Shown piece by piece: positions 17,041 to 26,434 of a DNA stretch of 64,000 bases. This stretch comes from PALSA-505 sp963762615 (GTDB taxonomy: Bacteria; Actinomycetota; Actinomycetes; Streptosporangiales; Streptosporangiaceae): positions 682,001 through 746,000 of the forward strand of contig CAVXLG010000003.1 of NCBI GenBank assembly GCA_963762615.1, written 5' to 3'. The notes under the pieces were generated by a model. The model saw nothing but the letters and a program-made list of their open reading frames with translations. It was not told the DNA's origin and did no database searches. Made by a program: the position numbers and the translations under genes. Position 1 is the first letter of the stretch. Each line of letters begins with the position of its first letter.

Positions 17041-17102
17041 GGTGGCAGGTCCAGGATTCGAACCTGGGAGACTGTCGTCGGCGATTTTACAGACCGCTCC
17101 CC
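17041..17102 (-). tRNA. tRNA-Tyr(GTA) 3' fragment
   Basis: The minus strand gives an anticodon stem-loop (GCGGT-CTGTAAA-ATCGC, anticodon GTA), a variable arm, a T-arm (CCAGG-TTCGAAT-CCTGG) and a 3' acceptor strand ending TGCCA. No matching 5' acceptor (GGCAGGT) or D-arm lies upstream. A 14-bp echo (ACCGCTCCCCTACG) near 16984 suggests a second decayed copy. This is typical of an att-site remnant left by an integrative element. Confidence 0.75.
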
Positions 17103-17513
17103 TACGCCTCATCACATCGTCGTACCGTGTGCCGTTCAGGAGGCCAGGGGCGGAACGCAGCCACCCGGGTATACCTGCCGAATTCGCCGCGTCACCACGC
17201 ATGACGAGAGTTGCGGGCATCCGGTCCCAGACTGGGCGATATGAATGCCGTCATCATGGTCGGCCGACCGTCGTGGCGGGCGGGAATCTTCAGCATCTGC
17301 GTCGTCTGCGATACCTGGAAACCGTGCGGCAAATGGACGGCGCCGCCGTGATACCTGCCGGAGCGCCTGGCCGACGCGGCGCTCTCTGTTCGGTTCGTGT
17401 CCATCCAGATTGGACCCAAACTTCGGCCATTTCGCCACGGCTGGTGTCAGACGATTGGCTCCCCCGCTGGCTCCCCAATGGTGTACATAACAGCGAGAAT
17501 AGCTTTGTTACCT
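17103..17513. other. Intergenic between tRNA fragments
   Basis: About 410 bases with no recognisable gene. A GGCTCCCC doublet at 17456-17476 (two GGCTCCCC units) recurs at 26096-26116, on the low-coordinate side of the first Arg att copy and the high-coordinate side of the second, so it may belong to element ends. Confidence 0.45.
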
Positions 17514-17556
17514 GCGCCCCGAGCAGGATTCGAACCTGCGTCCTACTGCTTAGGAG
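17514..17556 (-). tRNA. tRNA-Arg(CCT) 3' fragment / att site copy 1
   Basis: 43 bp covering the anticodon loop (CTCCTAA, anticodon CCT), T-arm (GCAGG-TTCGAAT-CCTGC) and acceptor 3' strand on the minus strand. No 5' half follows. The same 43 bp recur at 25944-25986 with one mismatch (17541 T versus 25971 G). Confidence 0.85.
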
Positions 17557-17775
17557 TTCATGGTCGGTAACGCAGCCGCGTGCGGATTCGCAGGTCCGGT
17601 GGCTAATGTTTGCTCGGTGAGTCACTGCCTGGCACCGCCTGTCGCTGTCCTGTGTGGCACGAGTGTGGCATGTATGCTGCGGCCCGCTCCTTCTTATCGG
17701 ATGACGCATGGCTGGCCACTCGATCGGCATACTGCGGCAGGAGCGCGGAGGGTGAATTGTGTCTCCGGGGGTTGA

Positions 17776-18627
17776 TTATGCTGCGCCGTCCTGCGGTCCG
17801 GTGTCCTGCTGGCGGCGAAGGCCACGAAGACTTTCGATTTCACCGCTGAGCCGATGAACCTCCTCGGCCAGAGCGGGAAGGTCCAAGTGCGCGGCTGCCC
17901 ATTCTTGCTGACGAGAGGTCTTCTCGTCGGCCAGCTGCCGTTCCCGGTCCCGTAGCGCCGCCGCATTCTCGTAGTCTTGAGCGTCAACGGCGGCTTCTCT
18001 GTCGCGGCGGGCCTGATCGATCTGCTGGTCGAGTTCGCCCACCTCCGGCCCGGTTCCCACGCGATGTTCGATGGCTGCTAGCCGCGACTCCATCGCGGTC
18101 ACCTGGTCGACTAGCTGCGACAGCAGCTTGCGATCCTCGCGGCCAGCCCGGCCAGGAGGCTGCCTGCTTGCTGCCGCGCGCTCCTCGCCCTGGTAGCCCT
18201 GCAGCAGCTGGATCACCTGCTGGCGGACCCGGCTCAGGTCCGCACCCAGCTTGACCAGCACCTGGGCCGCGACACCGTCGCCCTCGCGGATGAGGCCGAG
18301 CAGGATGTGCTCGGTGCCGATGTAGTTATGCCCCAGCTGCTGGGCCTCGCGCAACGCAAGCTCGAGCACCTTCTTCACTCGCGGAGTGAACGGGATGTGC
18401 CCGGACGGGGCCTGCTGGCCCTGGCCGATGATCTCCTCGACCTGCTGGCGCACCGTCTCCAGGCTGATCCCCAGCGACTCCAGCGCCTTGGCTGCCACGC
18501 CCTCGCCCTCATGGATCAGGCCCAGCAGGATGTGCTCGGTGCCGATGTAGTTGTGGTTGAGCATCCTGGCCTCTTCTTGCGCCAGCACCACAACCCGCCG
18601 CGCCCGGTCAGTAAATCTCTCGAACAT
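17776..18627 (-). CDS. Clp N-domain and UVR-motif protein without ATPase
   Basis: 283 residues. The first ~145 are nearly the same as the ClpC N-domain at 61358 (two Clp_N repeats, each with HNYIGTEHILLGLI). A linker, a coiled-coil segment and a UVR motif follow (DQARRDREAAVDAQDYENAA near 205-225), then another helical tail. Both AAA+ modules are missing. Such proteins could bind ClpC adaptors or substrates through the N-domain and ClpC or UvrB-like partners through UVR, acting as adaptor or competitor; this is inference. It lies inside the tRNA-Arg-bounded island rather than near clpC. Confidence 0.85.
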   Translation of the reverse strand: MFERFTDRARRVVVLAQEEARMLNHNYIGTEHILLGLIHEGEGVAAKALESLGISLETVRQQVEEIIGQGQQAPSGHIPFTPRVKKVLELALREAQQLGHNYIGTEHILLGLIREGDGVAAQVLVKLGADLSRVRQQVIQLLQGYQGEERAAASRQPPGRAGREDRKLLSQLVDQVTAMESRLAAIEHRVGTGPEVGELDQQIDQARRDREAAVDAQDYENAAALRDRERQLADEKTSRQQEWAAAHLDLPALAEEVHRLSGEIESLRGLRRQQDTGPQDGAA

Positions 18628-19048
18628 CCCGCGCCGCCCATCTCAGCCTCACCCGGCGGTACCAAGATATGTCGCGGTCGCTGACGACATCGCCGAGGCT
18701 AGCGCTCGGCACCGTACGTAGCCCCAGCTTGCAAGGCTGAGACTGCAAGGGCTATGACCTGCATCAGCCCAGGTGGCCGGTGCTGGCTCTTATCCGCGAG
18801 TGACCGTGGTTGCCCCTGGTTTACCGTTGGATCGGGCATGTAACGGGCACGCCCGGGCTGCCGAGTCTGGGCACGCTGGCCGCCTGCATCGCCCCGCTGA
18901 GCGTGGTTTGGCGAGGCACTACCGGGGCGGCCCGAGAGCAAAGACCAGGGTACCGGCCAGGGGACTCTCCGGGTGCAACGAGTATCCCCGAGCGCGAGCC
19001 TAAAGCCATCAGCTGGGTTGTCCGGTCGAAGATATGGAAGGTCGTCCG
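18628..19048. other. Intergenic with integrase-flank-like motif
   Basis: No gene seen in about 420 bases. At 18797-18860 it carries a motif (CCGCGAGTGACCGTG ... GGGCAxGxxxCGGGCACGC) that recurs at about 23390-23450 and 44203-44262, in two cases near tRNA-Val fragments or island edges. Probably remnants of related integrative-element ends. Confidence 0.4.
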
Positions 19049-19561
19049 GTGGGGTACTCGACGGTACCGTGGGCGAGCTTCGGCGAGGCCCTTGCTGCCG
19101 TTGCCGGGGCGCTGACGGGCCTGTTGTTCGTTGCGCTGTCCGTCAACAGTGGCGCGCTGGCCGCATCGGGCAGCCTCAGGGCCCGCGCCACTCAGACCCT
19201 GGTCCTGTTCGTGACCTCTGTCCTGGTCGCGGTCTTGCTCGTGGCTCCTCAGCCTGCGGCAGCCCTGGGTGCGGAGCTGCTTGCGGTGGCCGTGGTCTCG
19301 GGCACATGCCTGCTCATCTTGGACCGGCGAGCTGGTCACGGTAGCGATCAGGAGGTGGCCCGCTACATCGAACGGTTCTCCCCGAACACGATCACCGCCG
19401 TGTTCGTTGGCGTTGCCGGGCTCACCTTCCTGGTCAAGGCCGGTGGCGGCTTGTACTGGCTGATCCCCGCTGCCATGGCGAGTCTCGCCGGCGGTGTCGT
19501 CAACGCGTGGCTATTCCTTGTCCTTGTCAGGCAACCGGCGAGTTCTATTGACCCATCATGA
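19049..19561 (+). CDS. Four-helix integral membrane protein, unknown function
   Basis: 170 residues from a GTG at 19049 with GGAAGG six bases upstream; an in-frame ATG at 19034 overlaps that site. Hydrophobic segments: FGEALAAVAGALTGLLFVAL, TLVLFVTSVLVAVLLVA plus ELLAVAVVSGTCLLIL, ITAVFVGVAGLTFLVKA, and WLIPAAMASLAGGVVNAWLF. I recognise the pattern of conserved actinobacterial membrane proteins but no named family. It stands alone between a ClpN-like gene and an IS110 relic. Confidence 0.72.
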   Translation: MGYSTVPWASFGEALAAVAGALTGLLFVALSVNSGALAASGSLRARATQTLVLFVTSVLVAVLLVAPQPAAALGAELLAVAVVSGTCLLILDRRAGHGSDQEVARYIERFSPNTITAVFVGVAGLTFLVKAGGGLYWLIPAAMASLAGGVVNAWLFLVLVRQPASSIDPS

Positions 19562-19714
19562 GCATGTTCACAGGTTGCTGCTGGTGGCGATCGTTGGCTG
19601 TTGATGGCGTTCGGGGCCATCTCGGGGGCATGCACTCGTAGTGCGTCGGCCAAGTTCTCGGTGGCTCGGCGCCTTCGAACGACCTTCCGCTAATGAGTGT
19701 AGCGTCCCTAAAAA

Positions 19715-20216
19715 TTGAACCCGCTGCAGGCCTCGCGGTACCGGGAACGCCACGGCGTGTCCGGCGCCAAGAGCGATACCGGCGACGCGCACATGCTAAC
19801 CGACATGGTGCGCACCGATTCCCACCAGCTGCGCGCGGTGGCAGGCGACAGCCCGGGCGCGGGGGCGGTCAAGGTGGTGGCACGGACCCATAAGACGCTG
19901 ATCTGGGAACGGACCCGGCAGGTCCAGCGGCTGCGCCACCAGCTGCGGGAGTACTTTCCCGCTGCGCTGGGTGCTTTTGAGGACCTGGACGCGCCCGATG
20001 CGCTGGAACTGCTGGCCAGGGCGCCAGACCCGGCCCGGGCCGCGAAGCTGACCCGCGCGCAGATCTCCGCGGCGCTCAAGCGCGCCCGCCGCCGCGACAT
20101 CCCCGGCAAGGCGACCGCGATCCTCACCGCGCTCCGCGGCGCTCAGCTGGGCCAGCCGCCGGCCATCACCGCCGCCTACGCTGCCACCGTCCGGTCCCTG
20201 ATCGCGGTGATCATCA
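19715..20216 (+). pseudogene. IS110-family transposase, internal fragment
   Basis: The translation starts mid-protein (NPLQASRYRERHGVSGAKSD) and keeps the DEDD segment SDTGDAHMLTDMVRTD and the coiled-coil region (LIWERTRQVQRLRHQLREYF). It ends at YAATVRSLIAVIITF, where another IS110 copy begins. The first ~70 residues and the C-terminal Transposase_20 domain are absent. Inactive relic, probably truncated by the neighbour. Confidence 0.85.
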
Positions 20217-20261
20217 CCTTTTCAGCCCTTGATATCCCTGCGGTGACGCCCGTTCTGGGCG

Positions 20262-21803
20262 GAAAATCGGGTGTGGCTGCTGCCCGCTGACGCCGACTAC
20301 TCCATGATCTTCGAGGTCGATTTTCAGCCGGGTGCCGGGAGTCAGCTGCGGGCCCTTCAGTGTCGCCTTGAGCACGAGGATCAGTTTCCTCCAGTTGTCC
20401 CTATGACTCCCGCGGGCAGCGGCTGCCTTCGGTTCCGGTGACGGCAAGGAGGCCAGGATGCTCACACAGACGCAGGACAGTGAACAGATCATCGCGCGGG
20501 TGGCGGCGCTGGATATCGGCAAGGCCGAGCTGGTGTGCTGCGTGCGGGTGCCGGATGAGGACCGGCCGGGGCGGCGGCTGCAGGAGGTGGAGACGTACTC
20601 CACGATGACCCGGCCGCTGCTTTCCATGGCAGGCCGCTTGCGCTGCCTGGGGGTGTCCCGGGTGGTGATGGAGGCAACTAGCGACTACCAGTAGCCGGTG
20701 TGCTGCCTGCTGGAGGCGGCCGGGTTCGAGGCCTGGCTGGTCAATGCCAGGGACGTGCAGCACCTGCCCGGCCGCCCGAAGACCGGCAAGCTGGACGCTG
20801 TGTGGTTGGGTAAGGTCGCCGAGCGGCAGATGATCCGGCCGAGCTTCGTGCCGCCCCCGGTGTTCCGGCGGCTGCGGGATGTCACGCGCTACCGCGCTGA
20901 CCTGGTGGCGGTGCGCACCGCGGAGAAGCAGCGGGCGGAGAAGCTGCCGGAGGACGCGTGCATCAAGCTGAGCGTGGTCGCCTCGGACATCTTCGGGGTC
21001 TCCGGGCGGCAGATGCTGGCGGCGCTGATCGGCGGTGAGCGCGACCCCAAGGTACTGGCGCAGATGGCGCGGGCCGCGATGCGCGGCAAGATCACCGCGC
21101 TGCAGGAGGCGTTCACCGGTTATTTCACTGACCACCACGCGTTCCTGCTGGACAAGATGCTGGCACGGGTCGATGCGATCGACGCCGACATCACCGCGCT
21201 GGACGGCAAGATCGAGGAGATGACCATCCCTTTCGCCGCCGAGGCACGGCGGCTGGATGAGATCCCCGGCATCAATGCCACCAACGCGTTCGTGATCCTG
21301 GCCGAGACCGGGATCGATATGGGCCGGTTCCCCACCGCCGGGCACCTGGTTTCCTGGGCCAAGTTCGCCCCCGGCGTCAAGGAATCCGCCGGGAAGAAGA
21401 AGGGCAAGAACACCACCGGGCACGGCAATTCCTACCTGGCCCGGGTACTCGGCAACGCCGCCGTCTCCGCCGGCCGGACCGACACCTTCCTCGGAGAGCG
21501 CTACCGGCGCATCGCGCGCCGGCGCGGCAGGAAGAAAGCCGTGGTGGCCATCGGCCGGTCCATCCTGGTCATCATCTGGCACCTGCTCGCCGACCCCGAC
21601 GTCCGTTACACCGACCTCGGCAGCGACTTCTACGACACCCGCATCAACCCAGAACGCCGCAGGCGCAACCACATCCGCCAGCTCGAAGCCCTCGGCTACA
21701 AGGTCACCCTCGAACGCGCGGCCTGACCGCCACGGCCAGACCAGTCCGGCTCCGCTGACGCTCCGCCGGACGCTGCCGCACGCCTGCTAACTCTCCGATT
21801 TTC
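20262..21803 (+). mobile_element. IS110-family element (IS1111-like), inactive
   Basis: One transposase with both DEDD and Transposase_20 regions fills the segment. A 9-bp inverted pair (GAAAATCGG at 20262-20270, CCGATTTTC at 21795-21803) flanks it. IS1111-type members have such short subterminal repeats. Exact ends are not certain. Confidence 0.6.
20458..21726 (+). pseudogene. IS110-family transposase with internal amber stop
   Basis: Starts at ATG 20458 behind AAGGAGG. The N-terminal DEDD domain begins AALDIGKAELVCCVRV and reaches VVMEATSDYQ, where TAG (20692-20694) replaces the codon pair that usually reads WK/WR. The frame then continues unchanged (PVCCLLEAAGFEAWLVNARD). The conserved KTDxxD segment reads PKTGKLDAVW, so one DEDD Asp is also lost to Gly. 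The C-terminal Transposase_20 domain (RLDEIPGINATNAFVILAET, then GHGNSYLARVLG) is intact. Two independent lesions make it inactive. Confidence 0.9.
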
Positions 21804-22232
21804 GGATCAGGTGTAGCGGAAAGGCAGCTCAGTCCAGTTGAGCAGGGAGTGTTTGGCTGTCCATGGCTGCGTCAGCATGGCGTTGGCTGCGGACGTTGCC
21901 GTCACGGTTGCCGTCAATGACTCGCAGATCGGTCGCGGGCGGCTACTCGCTTCGCGCTTCCGCATGTAGGCGCAGAGTTTAATGATCAACCCAGAGCCAG
22001 AGCGCCCCGACCAGAGGGAGCCGCTTTACAGATGGGTCTCCCTGCCCTCCGGCCATGCTCTGACCTGGCCAGATCCGAGGCCTCACCGGCGGCTGCGCTG
22101 GCCTCATCCCGCAAATGTCCCGTGCCGCGAGGATTACTGGCGAGCCCTCCGCCACCGGTGGTGATTTGTCAACCTGTCCGACGGCTCGGGCGTCTAATTA
22201 TGTGACAAGGGTCACCAGAGGGGAGCGGGGCC
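21804..22232. other. Intergenic, no gene recognised
   Basis: About 430 bases between the IS110 copy and the Kelch-type gene. Short frames give nothing recognisable. A GGGGAG Shine-Dalgarno sequence for the next gene lies near 22219-22226. Confidence 0.45.
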
Positions 22233-23240
22233 ATGCTGGGTGTGATCAAAAACGGGCGGTTAGTCAAATCTGGCCGGAGCTGGCTTGCCGCCGTCGTGGC
22301 GGCCGTCGTCAGCGTCCTGGCCGGTTGTCCGGCTGCTGCGCTGACGAGTTCGCCGGTTCCGGACTGGACCAAACAGGCTCCCGCCAACCATCCGCCCCGC
22401 GTCTTCGCCGGGGCGATGGCCTACGACGCGGCCACCAGGACCGTCGTGCTGTTCGGCGGATTCGGCGGCAACGGGCCGGAACACAGGCTCGGGGCCACCT
22501 GGACCTGGGACGGCACGACCTGGACCAGGCAGCACCCGGCGACCAGCCCCTCCGCCCGGTCTGATACGGCGATGGCCTATGACGCGGCCACCGGCACCGT
22601 CGTGCTGTACGGCGGATACGGCGGCACCGGCCCGGTCGGAGGCACCTGGACCTGGGACGGCACGACCTGGACCAAGCAGGCCCCCGCGACCAGCCCGACT
22701 CCCCTGTGGGAGGCGGCGATGGCCTACGATCCAGCCACCGGCACCGTCGTGCTGTTCGGCGGCGGAAACAAGGCCGGGGGCTATCCCGATGCCACCTGGA
22801 CCTGGAACGGCACGACCTGGACCAAGCAGGCGCCCGCGACCAGCCCGCCCATCTGCGCGTGCAAGATGCAGATGGTCTACGACGCGGCCACCGGCACGGT
22901 GGACCTGCTGCAGGGCAGTACCGTCTGGACCTGGGACGGCAGCACCTGGACCCAGCAGCACCCGACCACCAGCCTGCCCGCCCGGACGGACGCGGCAGCA
23001 GCCTACGACGCGGCCACCGCCACCGTGGTCCTGTTCAGCGGCATGAGCAGTCAGGGAAGGGCGCTGGACGACACCTGGACCTGGGACGGCAGCACCTGGA
23101 CCCAGCAGCACCCGGCCACCAGCCCGCCGTTCCGAACGGATGCCGTGATGGCCTACGACGCGGCGACCGGCACCGTGGTGCTGTTCGGCGGCCTGGACAG
23201 AAAGGGAGGCATACTGCACGACACCTGGACCTGGGGGTGA
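22233..23240 (+). CDS. Secreted Kelch-type beta-propeller protein
   Basis: 335 residues. An N-terminal signal (basic start, then SWLAAVVAAVVSVLAG and a Cys, which could also be a lipobox) leads into about six ~50-residue repeats with AMAYDAATGTVVLFGG and TWTWDGTTWTKQ motifs, the Kelch/galactose-oxidase blade pattern. The protein stops at TWTWG in the middle of the motif, where one expects DGSTWTQ, so the last blade is cut. A tRNA-Val fragment begins about 45 bases later, so an integration event may have truncated it. Probably extracellular; ligand unknown. Confidence 0.8.
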   Translation: MLGVIKNGRLVKSGRSWLAAVVAAVVSVLAGCPAAALTSSPVPDWTKQAPANHPPRVFAGAMAYDAATRTVVLFGGFGGNGPEHRLGATWTWDGTTWTRQHPATSPSARSDTAMAYDAATGTVVLYGGYGGTGPVGGTWTWDGTTWTKQAPATSPTPLWEAAMAYDPATGTVVLFGGGNKAGGYPDATWTWNGTTWTKQAPATSPPICACKMQMVYDAATGTVDLLQGSTVWTWDGSTWTQQHPTTSLPARTDAAAAYDAATATVVLFSGMSSQGRALDDTWTWDGSTWTQQHPATSPPFRTDAVMAYDAATGTVVLFGGLDRKGGILHDTWTWG

Positions 23241-23283
23241 CTCCAGGCCAGCGGTCGCGCAGCGGCCGACCTATGGCAGGCAG

Positions 23284-23328
23284 GCGGGCCGCACTGGATT
23301 AGAACCAGTGACCTCTTCCGTGTCAGGG
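23284..23328 (-). tRNA. tRNA-Val(GAC) 3' fragment 1
   Basis: The minus strand has CTGACACGG (anticodon GAC), a T-arm (CACTGG-TTCTAAT-CCAGTG) and an acceptor 3' strand GCGGCCC. The expected 5' GGGCCGC and D-arm are absent. Att-like remnant. It shares GACCTCTTCCGTGTCA with the fragment at 45518-45561. Confidence 0.72.
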
Positions 23329-23563
23329 ATCAGCCGCTCGGTCCGTCACCTGCTCGTTCGCAGGTCCGGTCCCGATCTGTGTATCCGTGATTAACCGTGA
23401 GGCTCCGTGAGGGACCGTCCGTTCGGGCACGCGGCGGGCACGCTCACGGCTCCGGAGGCCGCAGCTGCGTTCGTGCGAATTTATGCCGCCGACCTGGCTG
23501 CGCCCGGCCCGCACCGGCTACCATATCCAAGATCGTTCCGTGCATATTCCGGATCATGGGGAG

Positions 23564-24220
23564 CTAGGTCTCGTTGTTGGCGTCTGCGCCGACCACCGCT
23601 GTCACCCAGGCAGCAACGGCAGCTGCCGTGTCATCTGGGGTTCTCTCGCTGGTATCCACACGGTCGGGTATCTGGCTGCGCAGCCAGTTCGCAAAGGCGG
23701 TCTGCTTCTCAATGTCGTGCTGCCGCCAGGGCGGCCGGGACTCGATCCGGTCGCGCCGCAGGTCATCGGTGCAGTCAAGCAGCAAGTAATGAATATCTCC
23801 CACCCACTGGCTGCTGGCGAGCCCGTCCAGAGGGGGCATCAGCGAGCCGAGCAGCACAGTCGGCATGCCGCTTTGCGCGACGCCATGAGCAACCGCAAGC
23901 CAGGCCTCCCAGAACGCAGGCCACGCGATCGGCCGCCCGCCGCTGAGAGCACCGGCCGCATCCAGCAGCCAGTCAACGTCGAACGTGACGCACCGGCCCG
24001 CCAGAGCCCTCGCCAGTGGCGCAAAGATCGCCGTCTTCCCGGACCCGGAAGCCCCGGTAACGACAAACAGCGGCTCGATCGCCGCGTCGTGGTCACAGCG
24101 CCCGCACTCCGGGCACCAGGCGGCGCCCCCGCCGGGCTGCATCATCACTCGTGTCGGGCATGACTGGCAATAGTGCACCCGCTCAGGATGCCAGCGGGAG
24201 AGCCGCTTATCGCAACACAT
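23564..24220 (-). CDS. P-loop kinase-like protein with N-terminal zinc ribbon
   Basis: 218 residues. An N-terminal zinc-ribbon-like part (CQSC ... CPECGRC) precedes a P-loop domain: FVVTGASGSGKTAIFAPLA (Walker A near 53-66), TFDVDWLLDA and LLLDCTDDLRRDRIESR. This is the arrangement of small nucleoside- or antibiotic-kinase-like P-loop proteins. The remainder is helical with a Trp-rich lid (WPAFWEAW). The Cys pairs suggest metal binding. Substrate cannot be inferred. It lies inside the island. Confidence 0.78.
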   Translation of the reverse strand: MCCDKRLSRWHPERVHYCQSCPTRVMMQPGGGAAWCPECGRCDHDAAIEPLFVVTGASGSGKTAIFAPLARALAGRCVTFDVDWLLDAAGALSGGRPIAWPAFWEAWLAVAHGVAQSGMPTVLLGSLMPPLDGLASSQWVGDIHYLLLDCTDDLRRDRIESRPPWRQHDIEKQTAFANWLRSQIPDRVDTSERTPDDTAAAVAAWVTAVVGADANNET

Positions 24221-24405
24221 ATTAGGTGCGTAGAACGCTGTCAGTCGTCGCTGGGTTACGAGCAGAGCGATGCAGGTCTCCGGCGTCCTGCACTGTCTCC
24301 TGAAGTGCCGCTAGCCTGGGCAAACTTGTCGTCGCTTGTGTCTGGCGGGCCGGGCTGCCGATGGCAGCTCTGAAGCCAGCAATCGGTCCTTGCTAAGGTC
24401 GCGGC

Positions 24406-24798
24406 ATGAATGTTGAGGCCGCCGCGCAGCGCTGGTCCACGACCTGGGAGCGCGCCTGGTCGGCGAAGGACATTGAGGCCATCACAGCCTTGTACGCCGA
24501 CCAGGCCACCTACCGCGCCGTGGCCTTCCGCGAGCCCGACCGCGGCCTCTCCGGGGTGCGTGGCTATCTGGCCAGGAATTTCGCCGCCGAACACGATATC
24601 TCCTGCCGTTTCGGGGAACCGATTGCCGCTGGCGACCGCGCCGCTATCCAGTGGTGGGCCGGTTGGGTCGAAGACGGGCAGCCGGTAACCATGGCAGGGG
24701 TGACCGTGCTGCGTTTCGACCAGGATGGTCATGTTGTTGACCACCGCGACTACTGGAACCAGGCCGACGCTCACCATGCGCCGTACGCAGGCTGGTGA
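24406..24798 (+). CDS. SnoaL/NTF2-like family protein
   Basis: 130 residues of the NTF2-like fold: WSTTWERAWSAKDIEAITAL, then YADQATYRAVAFREPDRGLS, and the closing VTVLRFDQDGHVVDHRDYWN typical of SnoaL-like polyketide cyclase/isomerase relatives. AAGGTCGCGGC precedes the ATG. Stand-alone gene; members range from cyclases to proteins of unknown function. Confidence 0.82.
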   Translation: MNVEAAAQRWSTTWERAWSAKDIEAITALYADQATYRAVAFREPDRGLSGVRGYLARNFAAEHDISCRFGEPIAAGDRAAIQWWAGWVEDGQPVTMAGVTVLRFDQDGHVVDHRDYWNQADAHHAPYAGW

Positions 24799-25033
24799 CC
24801 GCAGCGCAATCCCGGCGGTTTACAGGTGGGTACTCCTGCCACTTGAACATGCGCTGTGACTGGGCGATTCTGGCAGTTGACGGCAATCGGAGCCGACTTG
24901 GGCCACATACGTCCCACGTCAAGCGGTCTTGGCCGATCCGCGGTCAGCGGCTCGTGAGGCCCTGCGGCTCCCAGGTCTGACCAGAAATCGCCGCGGCAAA
25001 TGGCGGCGCCGTCGCCGACACGTAGACCAGTAG

Positions 25034-25882
25034 CTCGGCGCGATCACCGAGGCTGATGTTCGGCGCTGGCGCCGAGGCCTTGTCTCGGCTGAGGTCAGCG
25101 ACGTAACAGCAGCGAAGGCATACCGACTGCTCAAGGCGGTCCTGAACACCGCAGTAGACGACGGGCTGATCCGGCGGAATCCATGCCGGGTGAAAGGAAC
25201 AGGCCAGGAGACCTCCCCCGAACGGCCGGTACTCACGGTTGCCCAGGTGTACCAGCTCGCTGGCGCAGTACATCAGAGATACCGGGCCCTGGTCCTGCTC
25301 GCCGCCTTCGGCAGTCTGCGGTGGGGCGAAGTGACCGCGCTACGCCGCAGCGATATCGATGTCGGATCGGGTGCGGTCCGGATTGAGAGGCAGCTGGCCG
25401 AGGCTCGCGGCGGCGGGTTCGCATTCTCGGCGCCGAAGTCAGCGGCCGGGAAGCGGACCGTATATCTTCCGGCAACTATCGCGGCAGAGCTTCGCTCGCA
25501 CTTGGACCAGTTCACCGGCCCGGCGGCTGATGCCCTGGTCTTCACGAGCACCAGGGGAAAGCCGATCCGGCACAGCCACTTCCGCCAGCGCGTCTGGCGC
25601 CCCGCCATCGAGGCTCTCGGCGTGACGGACGTTCATGTTCACGACCTTCGCCACGCGGGCAACGTCCTGTCCGCCGCGGCTGGGGCAAGCTTGCGTGAAC
25701 TGATGGACCGGATGGCCCATGCGAGCAGCAGGGCAGCGCTGATCTATCTGCACGGCAGCGACGAACGCCAGCGTGCGATTGCGAGCAACCTCGACGTGCT
25801 GGCCCGGCGGGAGCTTGCGGAGAGTGGCCAGAAGAGCCAGGGTCGCTCGCTGCGTGGCACGAGTGTGGCACGAAAGTCGTGA
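25034..25882 (+). pseudogene. Tyrosine-type integrase, N-terminally degraded
   Basis: From just after a TAG at 25031 the frame reads LGAITEADVRRWRRGLVSAE, part of the core-binding domain, then the full catalytic domain from about 25190: SLRWGEVTALRRSDIDV (Arg I), KSAAGKRTVYLP (Lys), VHDLRHAGNVLSAAAGASL (HxxR), RMAHASSRAALIYLHG (His and the Tyr nucleophile). The N-terminal arm-binding part is missing. A GTG at 25190 could start a catalytic-only protein. It ends 62 bases from the right tRNA-Arg repeat, the normal place for an integrase. Confidence 0.88.
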
Positions 25883-25943
25883 CAGACTCACCGGGGAAGC
25901 CACGTGCTGCGGCAATTCGCAGTCTGAGCTGGGGTTTCGGCTG

Positions 25944-25986
25944 GCGCCCCGAGCAGGATTCGAACCTGCGGCCTACTGCTTAGGAG
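25944..25986 (-). tRNA. tRNA-Arg(CCT) 3' fragment / att site copy 2
   Basis: Same 43 bp as 17514-17556 with one mismatch. Again only the anticodon loop, T-arm and acceptor 3' strand are present. The integrase ends just before it. Confidence 0.85.
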
Positions 25987-26434
25987 GCACTTCCGAGCGG
26001 TCGCCGGACGGTGCTGGACATGGCCTGATGTGCTGTCTAGCTGCACCGATAGTGGCTGGCCGTGGCCTGGTGTCGCCCTGTGCCTGCCTCTGTTGGCTCC
26101 CCCATTGGCTCCCCGAGATTCTCGTTACCCTCGCTAACGTTCGAATGATCGAACTCAGTATCGAGTCCAGTTGTCCTGAAGTCGCGCATCCGGCGGTCAG
26201 CTCCTATGCCACGAACGTCTATGAGCCTCATCACGTTCCGTAGCGGGAGAACCTGGGGGAGAACGCGCGCAGTGCCGCCGATCGGCGCGTCCAGTGGCCT
26301 CTCGGCGCTCATGGGCTGGGGCGCGCAGATCAAGGGTGTTCTGGGCGCTGGTATCGGGGTGTTGTTCAGCCCGTCCAGGGCGCCGCTTGTTCGAGGGGAG
26401 CCAAGCGGCTCATCTGAGCCTGTCTTGCGCATCG

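Larger units (their letters stand above)
17514..25986. mobile_element. Putative 8.4-kb decayed genomic island between tRNA-Arg att repeats
   Basis: Direct 43-bp repeats of a tRNA-Arg(CCT) 3' end bound the segment, and a tyrosine integrase remnant ends 62 bases inside the right copy. A 17-bp sequence (GTGGCACGAGTGTGGCA) occurs at 17653-17669 and at 25854-25870, near the two ends. The interior contains IS110 relics and a tRNA-Val fragment, so more than one insertion has occurred. Neither end keeps a whole tRNA, so the intact tRNA or the other half must lie elsewhere. Confidence 0.6.

Noticed and set aside
17041..17102. A complete tRNA-Tyr gene
   Set aside because: No 5' acceptor strand or D-arm could be found within 100 bases upstream on the coding strand.
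16673..17620. Open frame with AGPGFEPG and PSRIRTCV motifs
   Set aside because: These peptides come from translating the T-arms of tRNA-Tyr and tRNA-Arg fragments, a known annotation artefact.
22260..23219. 319-codon frame opposite the Kelch-type gene
   Set aside because: Repeats mirror those of the real gene and have no recognisable motif.
25773..26243. Open frame with APRAGFEPAAYCLGG
   Set aside because: It is the translation of the tRNA-Arg fragment, not a protein.
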